Positions 1 to 13,574 are shown, numbered from the stretch's first letter. The stretch is 64,000 nt of DNA from Heterodera schachtii (GCA_023374025.1 SIJG01000007.1:1469852-1533851), one strand, 5' to 3'. The notes: a model not told the origin generated them from the sequence alone. A program made the numbers and translations.

Positions 1-452
1 GCCCATTCGAATCCAAAGAATTTATGAGAGAACATAAAATGGTGTGAATTTGGTGGGGCTGGGGGAGGGGCGGAAGAACCAAATGGAATTTAGGATGAAA
101 AATAAATGAAAATAATTGGGATTTTTTTAAATTTTTCCATTTTCAATCATTGATCTTTTAAAATTTTTTGAAAATAAATTTCTTTTTTTTTCTAACGAAA
201 CGAATAAAAGATGAGCATATGTAACTGTACAATAGGATTCGTCGCTGAAGGCATTTAAAATTGCGCTGGAGGCATTTTTTTTTGGAGGCGTCGGAGATTA
301 ATGCCTTTTCTAATCCCCCGAGGGGACAATTGGCAAATTCGCCCATTTTGCCGTGGGTTCATTTGCCCGTAAAGAAACAAAAAAGAAAATTATGGGAAAT
401 AAAAATGAAAAAAATGAAAACAGGATTGTGTTCTCAGTTAGCAATTTGCCAG

Positions 453-3400
453 GCCAAATGTCTGTCCCCACGAGGAGTTGGAAGTGGTCACCGTCCGTAA
501 GCCGTGTGTTCGTGCCGTGGTCAAATACGTGCGCATTCGGAAGGCCAACTGTCCGCTCACTGCGCCATGCACCGTACGACAACCAAAGTGAGTACGGTAG
601 AGACACTTGGCACCGTACCCCCCCCCCCTCATCATCATGTAGTTACTGTATATGCCTATGCTCACGATCATTTGTCGCCCGTCCAATGATTTCCCTGTTG
701 CATGCAAATGAATTCTCAAATTCCCAGCCCAATTCCCCCCCCCCCCCCCCCCCCCCGCTGTGTTCCGCCGTTCCATCGGTGGTCATTTCGCCAATCCTTC
801 GCCAAACTCTTAGCGCTTTTTGATTTGTAACGACGGATTTATTTGCTCGTTGCAATATTTATTTGTGATGTTCATCGTTTTTGTGATTGGATCAAAAAGG
901 CAGTGAATGTGAAGAAAAAGGGATGGAAGAGAAGGGAATTGGAAGGGATGAGAAAGAAAATGGGACGACGTTTTACAATATTTGCAATTGCAAAATGATT
1001 TGGAGGGGCGATCAGAGATCAAAGCGAAGGGAAGGAAAGGAATTGGGAGAGGGAGCGGGAGAGGTGTTTTTGGCAGGAGAGAAACATGACGGAAAAGGTC
1101 GAACGAAACGTACTTTTGGGGAGGGGGGAAGGGAGAGGAGAGGAGGGGGCGATGTTATCGACGGAGGAGAGAGAGAGAGAGAGAAAGAGAGGGGTGGCAT
1201 TGACACCAAAGTGATTAATATTAATTAATGAATGAATGAATGGTCAAAAAAGGAATGAATGGAACGCCAAGGGAAAAGAAATAAAAAACAAAAAAAAACA
1301 GAAAAATGGGAAATAAAAAATGAAAAAAATGAAAAAAGAAAAAATGGAAAATGAAAAAGAAATAAAGAAAAGCAACTGTCAACGCTTTTGTTAATATCAT
1401 TTCGACCCTTCAGAACCTTTTATTATCGCTCGACGACGAATTCGACACGCAAACGGCGCCAATTGGTGGCGGAGTGTTGCCCGGGATGGACCCACGTGGC
1501 CGGGGAGAAGGGATGCATCCGATGTGAGTGACCCTCCGACCAAAGAAGGCCAATTTGGCACAAGGGCCAAGAAATTGGACACTTGGACATAACGAAGGGA
1601 TTGGAAACAGAAGAGAAAAAGGGGGAGGGGACGAAAATCCAATTTGAGAGGGATTAATTGGGCATTTATGCAAATTTGGCATTGGAAAATGAAAAAGGAA
1701 ACAATGAGAGAGAGAGAAGAGTAATTAGGAGGTAATTATATGAAAAAGTCAAAAACCATTAGCAAATTGCACGACGGACCTTTGCCAAAATGGCGGCATT
1801 TGTGTGTCCCCAAGTTCGCCACTGTCCGCCCAACTTTGCCAATGTTCGCGTGGCTTCCACGGCTCCACCTGCCAATTTGGCCAGTCGCATTTTAAATTTA
1901 ATTTTAATTTTATTAAATACATACCCTAATTAATTGATTATTAATCGTTCATTTGTCTTTGACTTTTTCCCTTTGAAGATGTGAACGAATGTTTGGCCGG
2001 CAACGGCGGATGTGCGCACGAATGTGTGAATGTTTTGGGCAGTTTCTACTGCCGTTGCCATTCCGGCTTCGAATTGGCCGCGGATGGCCATTCCTGCGTC
2101 GGTCGGTTCAGTCCCTCCCCAAAATGTCCCCTTTTTATGCCCAAATTGTTTCCCCTCAAAAGACGTGGACGAATGTGCCGTGGCCAACGGCGGTTGTGAG
2201 CACCGCTGCGAGAATACCCGCGGCGGTTTCGTGTGCCGTTGCCCCGCCGAGTTGCTCCTTTCCCCCAATGGGCGCCAATGCGTCCGACATTTGTCCTGCT
2301 CAGTCCAAAACGGAGGCTGTGCCCAATTGTGCGAACAGCGCGACACCGGCGAGTTCAAACGGTGCCGGTGCCGGAAGGGTTACCGACTGGCGGAAGACCG
2401 ACGCAACTGCGAGCGTAAGCGCAAAGGGCGGACAAATTCCGACCGATGGTGGCACGGCACAGTCCACGAGTTTCAGTGGAGGACCCGTGCGTCGCGCATC
2501 GGTGCCAACATTTTTGTCTGAACCAGGGCAACGGGCGCGCCAATTGCCAATGCTTCCCCGGATACAAACTCGGCGAAGACCAACTCAGCTGTGTCGGTTG
2601 GTGCCGCTCCTTCTTCCCAAATGACCCGAATCGCACAGACATCGACGAGTGCCGCGAGGGCGGCTCCGATTGCCAATTCGCATGCGAAAATGCCAACGGC
2701 GGATTTCGTTGTTTGTGCCCCGAGGGATTGCAATTGGCCACGGACGGACGAAGCTGCGAACCGTCGGAGGACTTGTCAAATGGTAAGTGAAGCAAAGCGA
2801 AAAAATAAAAACGAACGAAAATAAGCAAAAGCGGGGCTTACGGTAAGTCAAAAACAGCGGAGTGTTACGGTAGGGTGCTTCTCCCTTCTACTGCTGCTGG
2901 GAGTAATATTATTTTATTTGCTTATTTGTTATGTTTTAATTTTTCTCAAATTAACTGTTTCTTCTCTCATTTTTTGTTTTCCCCCCGGGGATTTCTTTCA
3001 TTTTTTATTTATTTTTATTTTCCGTTTTTAATTTTCCTTTTTCAGTTGCCCTTTTTTTCTTCCTCCGTTTGCTTTTCTCAGTTAGTTTTTGTTTCTTTAG
3101 AGCTTTTCTCCACAAATGTGCTCTTCCATCAGCAGAATTCCCCCACCTCTGAACGGCTCAAAGTTCGCGGCGTCGCCAACCATCGGACGAATTCGCAAAA
3201 AGCGAACAAAAAAAGTCCGAAAAAAAAAAAACGCTTTTTATTTTGATTTAACCGTCTTTTAATTTTTTAATTGTTCTGCTGTTAGTTGCCTTTGCTTCAC
3301 AATTGTTGCTTTAGCTTGTGATTATGGCCGCTTCGGCGTGTCGTGCGAATTCACTTGCGAACATTGCCAAAATGGCGGCGGATGCGACCGGACGAAGAGC

Positions 3401-6400
3401 CGTTGCGAATGTTCGCCGGGATGGCATGGTCAGTTTAAAACAGTGAATGATAAGAAAATGCAGTGGCAATCATTTCGGCACTTTCTCAGGCGAATTGTGC
3501 CAATTTCCGTGCCTCGAGGGCACTTTTGGCCGCGGGTGCGCAAAGCGTTGCCAATGCGACGGCGGGGTGTGCAGTGCCATCAGCGGAGAATGCCTTTGTC
3601 CCAATGGGACGGAATGTGCCGATGACTGTCCAACGGGTGGAGAAAATTAGCAAAATAAATAAATATAAGTGACCTCCGTTGCTTTAGGCTTCTTTGGCAC
3701 AGATTGTGCCTTTCCCTGCCGCCAAAATTGCCGTGACGGGCGTTGTGATAAGCAATTGGGTCCGTCCGTTGTCTTTTCTGTTGAAACCTTTACAAGAATT
3801 ACTTTCACCCATTAAGGCCTTTGTTTGTGCCCCGCGGGTTTATTCGGCGAGAAGTGCGACCAGCCGTGCCCTTTGTGGAGCCACGGGTCAAACTGTCGCT
3901 TGGAGTGCCAATGTTCGCGGGAAGGGACCGCCAAATGCGATGCAAAAGTGGGAAAACAATGCTTAAAATTGAGACAACCTTTCCAAGACAGGGAAATGCT
4001 TTTGCAAGTCGGACTTCCAAGGCCAATTTTGCCAACGGCGCTTTTGCGACATAAAAACGGACGAATGCCAAAAGGGGAAACCCCGGGGGGCGAAGTGCCC
4101 GCCGGGTTTTGTCGGAGACCGTTGTGAAGAAAGTGAGCACTCGGAGAATGCAATGCCGAACAAAATTCGCTATTCTTAAGTATGCCCTCCGGGCAAATTC
4201 GGCACTGACTGCGAGTCGCCGTGCCAATGCGAGTCAGGCCTTTGCCATCACTCTTCGGGTGCCTGCTTTCACACAGAATGTCCCCAGGGGATGTTCGGCG
4301 CCGACTGCGCTTTTGAGTGTCCGTGCCAAAATGGCGCGGCGTGCGATCCCATCAACGGCACATGCAAATGCCAAGAGGGCTTTTACGGAGCAGCGTGCAC
4401 AGAAAGTCGTTTAGAGAGAAAGAAAGCTGACAATAATTCGAAATCCCACACAGAATGCCCTCCGGGAAGGTTTGGGACAAATTGCATGCGAATGTGCGAA
4501 TGCCAAAACGGCGCGACTTGCGACCCCAGCGACGGCCGATGTGTCTGCATGCCGGGTTGGTCATCCGATTGCGCGTCGCTTTTCCACCTCATTTAAGGCT
4601 TTCATGGCCCAAATTGCGAGCGAATTTGCCCCCGGGGCACATTCGGAAAGAATTGCATGAGAATTTGCGAATGCGAATCGACGACATTAAACGGAAGTGC
4701 AACAGAACACATAGCCAAATTGCAATATGAAACGGAAAACGGAGTGGGCGATGGGACGGAACAGAATGAACTGATGCGATTGGAACTGATCGACTGTGAC
4801 CCGATGGACGGCGAATGCATTTGCCCCCCGGGGCTCCATGGCCATCGCTGTGAACAAAGTGTGTCCCTGAGACCTTCGCCCCATTGCTCACGCCCCCTCT
4901 CAGAATGCCCTCCCGGGCATTTTGGCGTCCGCTGCCGTGGCGTCTGTACGTGCCAAAACGGCGCCCAATGCGACCCGACCACCGGCGCGTGCCTTTGCCC
5001 CGCGGGGTGGCGTGGCCAAAACTGTGAACGGCCGTGCCCCGACGGTTTCTTCGGCGAACAGTGCCGAAAACGTTGCAACTGTGGCGATGGAGCAGAAGGA
5101 AAGACGGCGGTACGCTGCGATCACATCGGGGGACAGTGCGAATGCCCCGCGGGATGGACAGGCGAAGAATGTGGGCAGAAGTGCCCGGAGGGGCTGTGGG
5201 GCGCCGAGTGCAGGGAGAAGTGCCAATGCCAAAATGACGCCGTTTGCGACCCGACCACCGGCTTTTGCGACTGTACTGCCGGGTGGATGGGCAGGAGATG
5301 CGAGCACGGTAATGAGTGAATGAATGTCCATGTGAGCGGTCGAGACTCTTGACCCCCAAACCCACCCAAAATGATGCCCTTAATGGCTTCTTATTGCTAA
5401 TTGCAATTTTCCTTCTTCAGAATGTCCCCTCGGGCTGTTCGGTCCCAATTGCCTTTCCCACTGTCTCTGTGCCAACGGTGGCCAATGCGACGCCTCCCGC
5501 GGCGTTTGCCGCTGTGCCGCCGGTTGGACCGGCGAAAGCTGCGAATTCCGTCCGTTTTCGCTTAATCCGCACCAAATGGCTTTTCCCCCTCTCTCTCAGC
5601 TTGTCCCTTTGGTCTTTTCGGTTTGAATTGCTCGGAGAAATGCGAATGTTCTAATGGAGCGAATTGCAACAGAACGGACGGAAAATGCCAATGTTTGCCC
5701 GGGTGGCAGGGAAAAAGGTGCCACAAAAGTGCGTCTTTGTGCTGCTGGTAATTTCGCAAACAAATAAATCAGATGCGATCAGCCATGCCCCGAGGGCACC
5801 TTCGGGTTAAATTGTTCGGAACAGTGCCAATGCCAAAACGGCGCCAAATGCCATCACATCAGCGGACATTGCCAATGCACCGCGGGGTGGCGCGGTCGAA
5901 AGTGCAGCCGGGGTTCGCACTAATCGAATAAAAATGCCAAAGAGAACATTTGAAGCATGCTCGAAGGGATTTTTCGGCCAAAACTGTGCCCAAATTTGCC
6001 AATGTCCGTCAAAAGGCTCATGCGACCATATCAGCGGACAATGCGAATGTCCGAAAGGCACTTTCATTTTTTTAAATATGAACTCTCATCAAATAGTTCA
6101 GGTCTGACTGGGTCCGCATGTTCAGAGGTTTTCCCATTAACTCTTTTTAATTATCATTAATTAATGCTTTTTAATTCGTTTGTTTTAAGCGGTGCCCCCC
6201 GGGCACATTTGGCGTTGGGTGTGCCCAAAAGTGCACTTGCGGGCCAAACGAACAGTGCGACCCCGAAACGGGCAAATGCTTCTGCAAAGCGGGACAAATG
6301 GGCAAAAATTGTGAAATCGGTTCGCAAATTCACAAATCTTTGAAATGTTCAAACAGTAGCCGACTGTTGTTTCTACAGTATCCTTTTGCAATTGAATGGT

Positions 6401-7878
6401 TTTAAGGTTGTCCCACTGGGAAATTTGGCGTCGGTTGCGAGGAGTGCCAATGTGAAAACGGCGCCCAATGCCATTCCGAGACGGGCGAGTGAGTTTTTCT
6501 GGCCCATGGGAGTTAGTTTCATTTTGTTCCTCTCCAGATGCGCTTGTCCCCCCGGCTTTCTCGGCACGCGTTGCGAAGTGCCGTGCCCCACCAACCGTTA
6601 CGGCCCATCGTAATTAATTTGATCATTGTCCGACCCATTTAAACTTTTTTCCTGTCACTTTTTTCTCTCACCCTTCAGCTGTGCTAATTTGTGCGACTGC
6701 CAAAACGGCGGTCGCTGCGACCCGCGCAGCGGCGAGTGCCGTTGTGCGCCCGGCTTTACGGGGCCGCACTGCACGCAAATGTGCAAGGCCGGAAGATTTG
6801 GCCAAAACTGCAAGGAAAAGTGCCAATGCGAAGATCCGACAAATTGCGACCCAAAGACAGGCCAATGCAAATGCGGGTGAGCGCCAAAACGGAAGCGGAG
6901 AATATTATTGCGATTATTTATGGCAATTTTATGTATTGCCATTCCACGCTTTCCCTATAGCTCCGGTTGGATTGGGCCCACCTGTCAGCAGCAGTGTCCC
7001 CAGGGGAAGTACGGCTTCAACTGTTCCATGGAATGCGACTGTCACGGCTCGGCCGGGTGTGAGCCGACCAGCGGCTGCTGTCATTGTCCCAAGGGGCGTT
7101 ACGGCTTTCGTTGTCAGTTCGGTACGTTTCACTTTGGCCTCCTATGCTCCTTTCCATTTGAAATTTCCTTAGAATGCCCTCCGGGTCAATTCGGCTTACA
7201 ATGTGCCGCGTCGTGCCATTGTCAGAACGGTGCCAGCTGTGACCCGGTGACGGGCCAATGTCTGTGTCCTCCGGGCTTCCATGGCGACCACGTGAGTTGA
7301 CACGAATTTTTGTGGCTTTCCGTTTCGAAAAATAATCAAACGGAATGCCAACGGTACTTTTTTTAAATCCTCCCCCAAGTGTGAACAGTTGTGCCCATTG
7401 GGCTCGTTCGGTGCCCATTGCCTTCTCCGTTGCGAGTGTGGCCATCTTCCGTCCGCTTCGTCCTCCCCCTCGGCCATCGGTTGCGACTCCGTCAGCGGCG
7501 CCTGCGATTGCCCTCCCGGACGAATGGGAAGAAATTGCGAGGAAGGTTTGTTCGATCAGTGATGCCTCGGTTCACACGATTCAATGGCACACTTTTACTC
7601 AGTTTGCCCCGAGGGTTTCTTCGGCAAAGAATGCCAAAGACAATGCGAATGTTACAACGGCGCACGATGCGACGCGGAGAACGGAAAGTGCCAATGCACG
7701 CCGGGGTACCTTGGGGCGACGTGCCAAAATGAGCTGAAAGGTCGGCAAATGGTCCGCCAAATGTTTTAATGTCCATTTGAAATTCGCAGATCCGGACAGA
7801 GTGGCCAAACGAGGCGATTTGCCGGACTATGAACGGCGCAAAAGGAGGAGGAGAGAGGCCAAACTCAGCAGAAATTAG
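453..7878 (+). CDS. MEGF6-like secreted EMI/EGF-repeat protein (5' end not seen)
   Basis: Multi-exon extracellular protein. Exons 453-587 and 1414-1523 join in frame into an EMI domain: NVCPHEE near the start, paired PC and NC cysteines, ending in the diagnostic ECCPGW. An EGF module follows from 1763. About five calcium-binding-type EGFs lie at 1980-2782, with DVNEC, DVDEC and DIDEC starts. A long run of laminin/MEGF-type EGFs (CQNGAxCDPxTGxCxCPPGxxGxxC) then fills 3314-7735. The last exon (about 7790-7878) ends in a basic RKRRRR stretch and a stop, with no membrane helix, so a secreted product is inferred. The order EMI, cbEGF, MEGF repeats matches vertebrate MEGF6 better than CED-1/MEGF10, which has a transmembrane tail. 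Neither a signal-peptide exon nor a convincing ATG is visible, so the start may lie left of the window. Individual exon ends are approximate. The exon 3 donor appears to be GC (TTTG/GCCAGT). Confidence 0.85.
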
Positions 7879-8160
7879 CCAAAAAAAGGGGGGGGGGGGA
7901 CAGAGAAACGAAAATAGCGCACTGCCAATGCTTTTCCTTTGACCATTCGCTTCTTTCGCTCACATTCCCTGTGAATTGCCCAGAAAATGTTAGAATTACT
8001 TACACATTTTGTCTATTCATAGTTTTTGCATTTATAAATAAATCATTTATTTGTTTCTATCAAAAAATGTTTTTGTATAAAATTTTAATACATATAAATT
8101 CATAAATTCTCACTTATGCTAGAGTTTTTTGACAAGAGTCATTTCTTGAAAAACATGCTT
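7879..8160. other. 3' flank of the EGF-repeat gene
   Basis: No coding signal. AT-rich, with a G homopolymer near 7890 and overlapping AATAAA-like motifs around 8037-8045 that could serve polyadenylation of the upstream gene. Confidence 0.4.
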
Positions 8161-8164
8161 TATC

Positions 8165-8600
8165 CATTGCCCTTTTTCTGTCCATTTGTCCCCTTTGTGT
8201 CCATTTGTCCCTTTTTGAGTCCATCCGTCCCTTTTCGTGTCCATTTGTCCCTTTTGTGTCCATTTTATGCTCATATGTCATTTTGTGTCCATCCGTCCCT
8301 TTTTTTTTGTGTCCATTCGTCCCTTTTTGTGTCCATTTGTCCTTTTTTGTTTCCATCCGTCCCATTTATTGTCCATTTTATGCTCATATGTCATTTGTGT
8401 CCATCCGTCTCTTTTTGTGTCCATTCGTCCTTTTTGTGTCCATTTGTCCCTTTTTGTGTCCATTTGTCCTTTTTTGTTTCCATCCGTCCAATTTATTGTC
8501 CATTTCATGCTCATATGTTCTTTTGTGTCCATCCGTACCTTTTCGTGTCCATTTGTCCCTTTTGTGTCTATTTGTCCCCCATTCTTTCCTTTCTTGTCAC
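8165..8600. repeat. Minisatellite, about 20-bp unit (GTCCATTTGTCCC type)
   Basis: About 20 imperfect tandem copies of a pyrimidine-rich unit built on TTTGTGTCCATTTGTCC, including a higher-order repeat of about 120 bp marked by TTTATGCTCATATGTCA at about 8265, 8383 and 8502. Long open frames on both strands here are by-products of the repeat. It lies between the 3' ends of the convergent EGF-repeat and guanylate cyclase genes. Confidence 0.9.
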
Positions 8601-8804
8601 ATCATTGTGCACGTTGTCGACCGTCTGTCCATCCTTCTGTCGTCAAAAAGTCCTTCGATCATTTTGGCTACGCCTTCGCCTTGTTTGGTCCCCTTCAGTT
8701 CCATTTGTGCCGTCAGTTCTTCGTATCCGTCAATGCTGTTCGTACTTTCATCTCAAAATGCCATTTTTGTTTCATTTTGTCTTTTTTTCTCTATTTTTTC
8801 CCTT

Positions 8805-11800
8805 TTATCTTTTTCCTATGCTATTTTCGTCTTTTCCTTTTCTCTGTTCACCTCTTTCCCTTTCGACAATTTCCCAAAGTGACTTTTTGAACGATCTGAG
8901 CAGAAAGAACGTCCTCATCGGCCCTTTGCCTTTTATTTGCACATTCCCTCGGCATATAAATTCGAATCGTCCCGTCCGTTGTGCCGAACTTTGAGTTTTT
9001 TCGTCATCATTTTTCAATTATTAAAATGGTTTTACCGAAGTGCCGTTTCGCTGCAGTGAATTAAACCCTCTGAAAATGAAATTCCTTTCCAAAATCAGTT
9101 CGTTTTTGAATTTGATCAACTTACGTGGCGAATGACTTAACATTCGTGACGCAGTGTTTACGGTGTCGCCAAAAAGACAAAATCTTTGAAAATTCAAAAT
9201 TTAAACCGATTTCTCTCCCGCTTAAATGTGCCGGATTGCCTCCCGACCTTGGCATTTTGACGCCTACCACTCCGGCTACAATATTCCCCGAGTGCAATCC
9301 GCAACGGACTTTGAGCCCCCTTTTGCTGATCGGGTCAATCACAGAACGTGCCTCCCAAATCTTTGAAAGAATTTTAATAGTGACAGAAAGCAATTAAGAA
9401 AAGAAAGCACCATTCCAATGGCCAAAAGGCAAATTCTCTCGCAGTGATCTTTGATCGCCTCCGGAACACCGCCGACGGTCATAAACGAATCGCCAATCTT
9501 TGAAAAAAAAAACCATTTAAAAGGATTTAAATTTTGTTTCCCACCGTTTCAACTTTGTAAACGTTGTGCAAAGTGACGAGACGGTCAAATTTGGTGAACA
9601 AATCGTTGAGCAGTCGGACAATTCCCATCGGTTGGCAGAAGGGAACGATGGACTGAAAGGCGGGCACGTCGCAGAACATCACGGTCGATTCGGGGTATTC
9701 TCCTTAAATGGGGGCGGGGGGGGGAGGAAATTGGCCAAATTGGGACAAAAAGAAAAATGGACAAAAGAACAAAAGGACAAATAAACAAAACGAACGCGCA
9801 GCGACACTTTGGCCATTGATCAGAGCTGAATTTGGAAAAGAAAACATCCATACATTTGTTTATAATTTCGTTCATTCGTTCATTCATTCGCCACCTGTGG
9901 CCACTGTTTGTGGCAACATTTCCCTCAAAAGAGTGTCCGACTTCGCCTTCTCCGTCTCCAAGTCACGCGCCAGAAATTCCAACTGCGTAATTAAGGGTCA
10001 TTTGTCTTTCCTAATCCCTTTGCTTTCCCTTTCTATGCCATAATTTAATGAGTTTGTTGGCACCAATTAATTAGGCGTTTAATTACTTGCTCATTGTTAG
10101 CTTCCAATTGCAAATTTGCCTCCACATCGCTTAATCGCTGTTGGTTGAGGAGAATGAGGTCCCGAGTGACGTCATGCAGCGGAATGGCGGAGAGACGGAG
10201 GCCGTAATTAAGCAGTTCGGGGATGGAAGTGACGTAGGGCGAGCACAGATAAAGCAATTCGTTGCCGCTGCTCAACAGCATCATTTGGCCTTGCCAGTTT
10301 GTTTTAATATAAATCATTGTGCCGAATTAATTGTTCGATCTATCCGATCACTACTCTGATCGGTTCCTCAACTGACGGTCCCCCGTTCTCCCCCCCCCCC
10401 CCATTCCTCCTTCACTGATCAGTTCTCCAACTGATCGACTGCCCCCTCCCCTATTCCTCCCTTACTGATCGCGTCCTTGAACTGACCGACGTTCTCCCCC
10501 CCCCTCCCCCCCCCCATTCCTCCTTCACTGATCAGTTCTCCAACTGATCGACTGCCCCCTCCCCTATTCCTCCCTTACTGATCGGTCCTTGAACTGACCG
10601 ACGTTCTCCCCCTCCCCCATTCCTCCATCACTGATCAGTTCCCCAAACTGATCGACAGTCCCCCCCCATTTTCTCCTCGCTCACCTTTCAGTTTTAAATG
10701 TTGTGAATGCACTGTCATTTCCGTTTCATTTTCTTCGCTGATCGGCTTCTCTACTTCATAATTTTTGTCAGAGTTAACGTCCGAATATTTTTCTTTGCTT
10801 ACCCCTGCCTTTGGTTGTTCTGCTGCATACTCAGCGGCGAAGTGCGCACTTGGAGAACGAAGACGGCGTTGATGAAGTTGGAGATGGACTTCGAAGTCGA
10901 GCGGAATTTGGGGACGATAAATGTCGAAAATGCGAACCAAAGGGGTGCCGATTTGGAGAAGCTCATGGCTCACGTGGTTACTGAGGGGGGAGGGGAAGAG
11001 ATGGGAGGAAAATATGGGAAGGGATTAGAAGGAAAGTGATCAAAGATCCGATGGAAAGTGACCAAAAGAGGGAGTGATCAATTGGGGAGGATGAGAAAAC
11101 CGAAAGTGATCAAAAGGGGAAAGAGATAAAATGGGAAAGTGATCAATTGGGGAGAAAAGAAAAACCGAAGTGATCGAAAGAGGGAGTGATCAATTGGAAA
11201 GGACCAAATGGCGAATAATAAATGATCAACCAATTTTAGAGATTAAACCAAAACAAACGGACAACAAAGCTTTGCCGAATTCGACGAGGCGACAGTCGCG
11301 GTCCATGACAATGTGATAAGCTAATAATTGATATTTCCATATTAATCAGAAACTCTGATAAATTACGCAGAAGTGCCGCCATGTCGGCTTTGTTAATGCG
11401 CAAATCCCATCCCTCGTACAAATTCTGATCGATTAGCGAAAGAGACGAATCCGATGATTTATTGTCCAATTTTTGCACCGGTTGAGGAGATAAAGGGGGC
11501 TAAAGGAAAGAAGGGAGAGGAAAAGAGGGGATGATACGGTGTGTCATTTGGGGTACGGTAGTAAATTTAGAGAATAAACTGTAGTTAATTTGGCGTTTGT
11601 CTATACAAATTGCATATTAAATTTCTACGTCTAATTCGCATTCGACTCCGTTGTCGGTGACCATCAAAAGCGGGGCAGCGGAAGGCGGATGGTTCTGCAC
11701 AATTTGGCACTGATTTCCTGTGCCGTACTCAGTTGGCTTTGGGCCCACTAGGCGCTCAGTTGGCCCTTTTTCCGAAAGTGTCGCACCGATCGTTTGGCCC

Positions 11801-12841
11801 ACCTTCAGTGTGGTTCCTTTCCAACAGCAATTTTTGCAAATGATTACTCTAATTACGAAGATGACGTGCTCTTCGAAGCGATCGCCCGCTGCCATTTGAA
11901 TGGTCCGCTGAGTCCGTCCGGAGACCGAAATTCCAATTTCGATGTCGAACACGCGGCGGGCGACCTCGCGAATGACGCCAAAAGGGATAAAAGCAATTTG
12001 CATGCATAATTTGTTGGGGAGAGCGGTAATTAACGAAGCTAATTATATGGGCAATTAGAGAAAAGATAAATGAGAGTTTAATTGAGAGGGTTAAACAAGG
12101 CAATGTTATGGCATTTTGTGAAGAATTTCCCAACCTTTGACGATGGGGTAAAGGCCCGATCGGCTTGAGAAGTAATGAAGAGTGATCTTGGCAAACAAAG
12201 CAATTTAAAATTGGCCAACATTGGCATATGGACAACCGCATTTTCACTGTTCGGTTCGCAGCGAAAGGAGGGGCCGCGGAGGTTGGCTTTGTACACGACG
12301 TGGTCGATGAAGTAATGGAGCGAGTCCAAATTGTCCAAAAAGCCCTAAGGGAACAAATGCCCTCCTAATTGGGCACCAATTAACGCAATCGCCAAATGAC
12401 CTTCAAATCGGGGCTCATCGTGCGGAGCAGCTGATCCCAGCCAATTTCCATTGTGTATTCCACCTCAAAATGCCGCTTTTTTGGGGGAAGTTCCGGCGGG
12501 GAATTGTCACCAGAAATGCCCCGTACAATTCCCAAACTTCCTCACGACTCATTTTGGCCAATGCGCTGACACTTTCGACAATTGCGTAAGTCTCCGAGTC
12601 GGGGTAATGCTGATTCACAATGTTCTCCTTGCCACTTTCGAAGCCCGCCTTTTGCCTTCATTTACAACATTTTGACATTTAATTATCTTTAATCTATTGG
12701 ACTGACAATGCTTCGCGCCAAAAATCGTCGCCGAACATTCGGACCATCAGAAGACGGATGGACTCGTGGATAAAGCCGAACTGAACAGAAAGAAGCGAAA
12801 GATGGAAGAAGGACAAACGGACGGAAGGGATAAATTACCAT
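8805..12841 (-). CDS. Soluble guanylate cyclase, copy 1 (all domains present, one frameshift)
   Basis: Makes cGMP from GTP; the family is haem-regulated and senses O2 or NO. The ATG (12839-12841) is its own mini-exon, followed by exons 12707-12780, 12511-12655, 12401-12463, 12237-12344 and 12135-12186 for the H-NOX domain. [13 protein letters not shown] carries the proximal haem His and YFSSR is the YxSxR haem-propionate motif. The HNOBA domain covers about 11.98-10.68 kb and the dimer helix exon includes [13 protein letters not shown]. Catalytic exons at about 10.0-9.1 kb contain FCDVPAF (metal Asp), KVET plus [10 protein letters not shown] (guanine-contact Glu, second metal Asp) and [13 protein letters not shown]. 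The terminal exon (8805 to about 9000) ends the cyclase fold at [18 protein letters not shown]. The DVPAF variant recalls gcy-31/gcy-33 (tentative). Relative to copy 2, one extra base near 10889 shifts the HNOBA frame. The acceptor after exon 12135-12186 lacks AG at the expected place. Confidence 0.85.
10380..10680. repeat. Tandem repeat with ACTGATCAGTT motif in guanylate cyclase intron
   Basis: Two to three copies of a unit of about 115 bp. Each joins a C-rich tract (CCCCCTCCCC) to TTCACTGATCAGTTCTCCAACTG. A shorter version of the same repeat sits at 29065-29170, at the left edge of the second copy of the duplicated block. Confidence 0.8.
11035..11215. repeat. Short tandem repeat rich in AGTGATCAA (intron)
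   Basis: About five imperfect units of roughly 35 bp based on GAAAGTGATCAAAAGAGGGA, in an intron of guanylate cyclase. The same array is present in copy 2 at 29538-29705. Confidence 0.7.
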
Positions 12842-12935
12842 TTGGAAGAGAGAGGAGAGAAATGAGGGAATAAATTCAAATTAATTAATTAATTAATTGG
12901 ACAAAATTATTTTTATTCAGTCAGCCCAAAGCAAA

Positions 12936-13574
12936 CGGGCCAGGCCGTTTTCGTACGGCCGTTTTCGTACGGGCCGTTTTCGTACGAGAGGATATTCAAA
13001 AAAAAACTTGTTTTAGAGGATTTTAAAGGTCGGAGAATCAGATTCTTACACCCATCTCGACGCAGTTCTAACCCCTAACCCGGATTCGAACGAAAACTCG
13101 AAAGATCAATTTTCAAAATTCACAGATTTATGCAACAAAAAAGGCCTAATGCACGAATAATATGTGTGAATTTCCGTTTTTTATTCGAATCCGAGTACGG
13201 AGCAGGGATGGCATCCCTGGCCCTAAAGATTTTCGGAAATCGGAAGTCGGGATTCCGTGCCATCCCTGGTACGGAGTCCTAAGTTATTCGGAAAGATTCG
13301 AGGTCAGCGACCCTGAAAATCTTGGTATGTTTCCAACTTGCAAAGTGAAAAAAAATTTGTGGGCTATAAACTGTAGAAGATTTTTTTGTTAAATATATGA
13401 ATTTTTGAGTAAAATTTACGAATATGGAGTTAAAATTATAAAATTTTAGTTATATTAGTTTTCAAGCTTTTTCACATCGATCTACACTTGTACAACATCT
13501 CGTACGAAAACGACCCCCTTCCGTACGAAAACGGCCCTCGTACGAAAACGGCCGTACGAAAACGACCCTGACCG
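12936..13574. mobile_element. MITE-like element, 639 bp (copy 1)
   Basis: Terminal inverted repeats of about 21 bp (left CGGGCCAGGCCGTTTTCGTAC, right end its imperfect complement) with extra subterminal CGTACGAAAACGGCC repeats. Flanked by a 9-bp direct repeat CAAAGCAAA (12927-12935 and 13575-13583), as expected of a Mutator-type target duplication, although that motif is low complexity. No coding capacity. It lies between guanylate cyclase and the carboxypeptidase and is repeated at 31430-32053 as part of the larger duplication. Internal text (AACCCGGATTCGAACGAAAA) resembles the 47706-48284 element. Confidence 0.7.

Noticed and set aside
8116..8994. Plus-strand frames of over 200 codons (PFVPFVSICPF-like)
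   Set aside because: Translation of the minisatellite; it also overlaps the last guanylate cyclase exon on the other strand.
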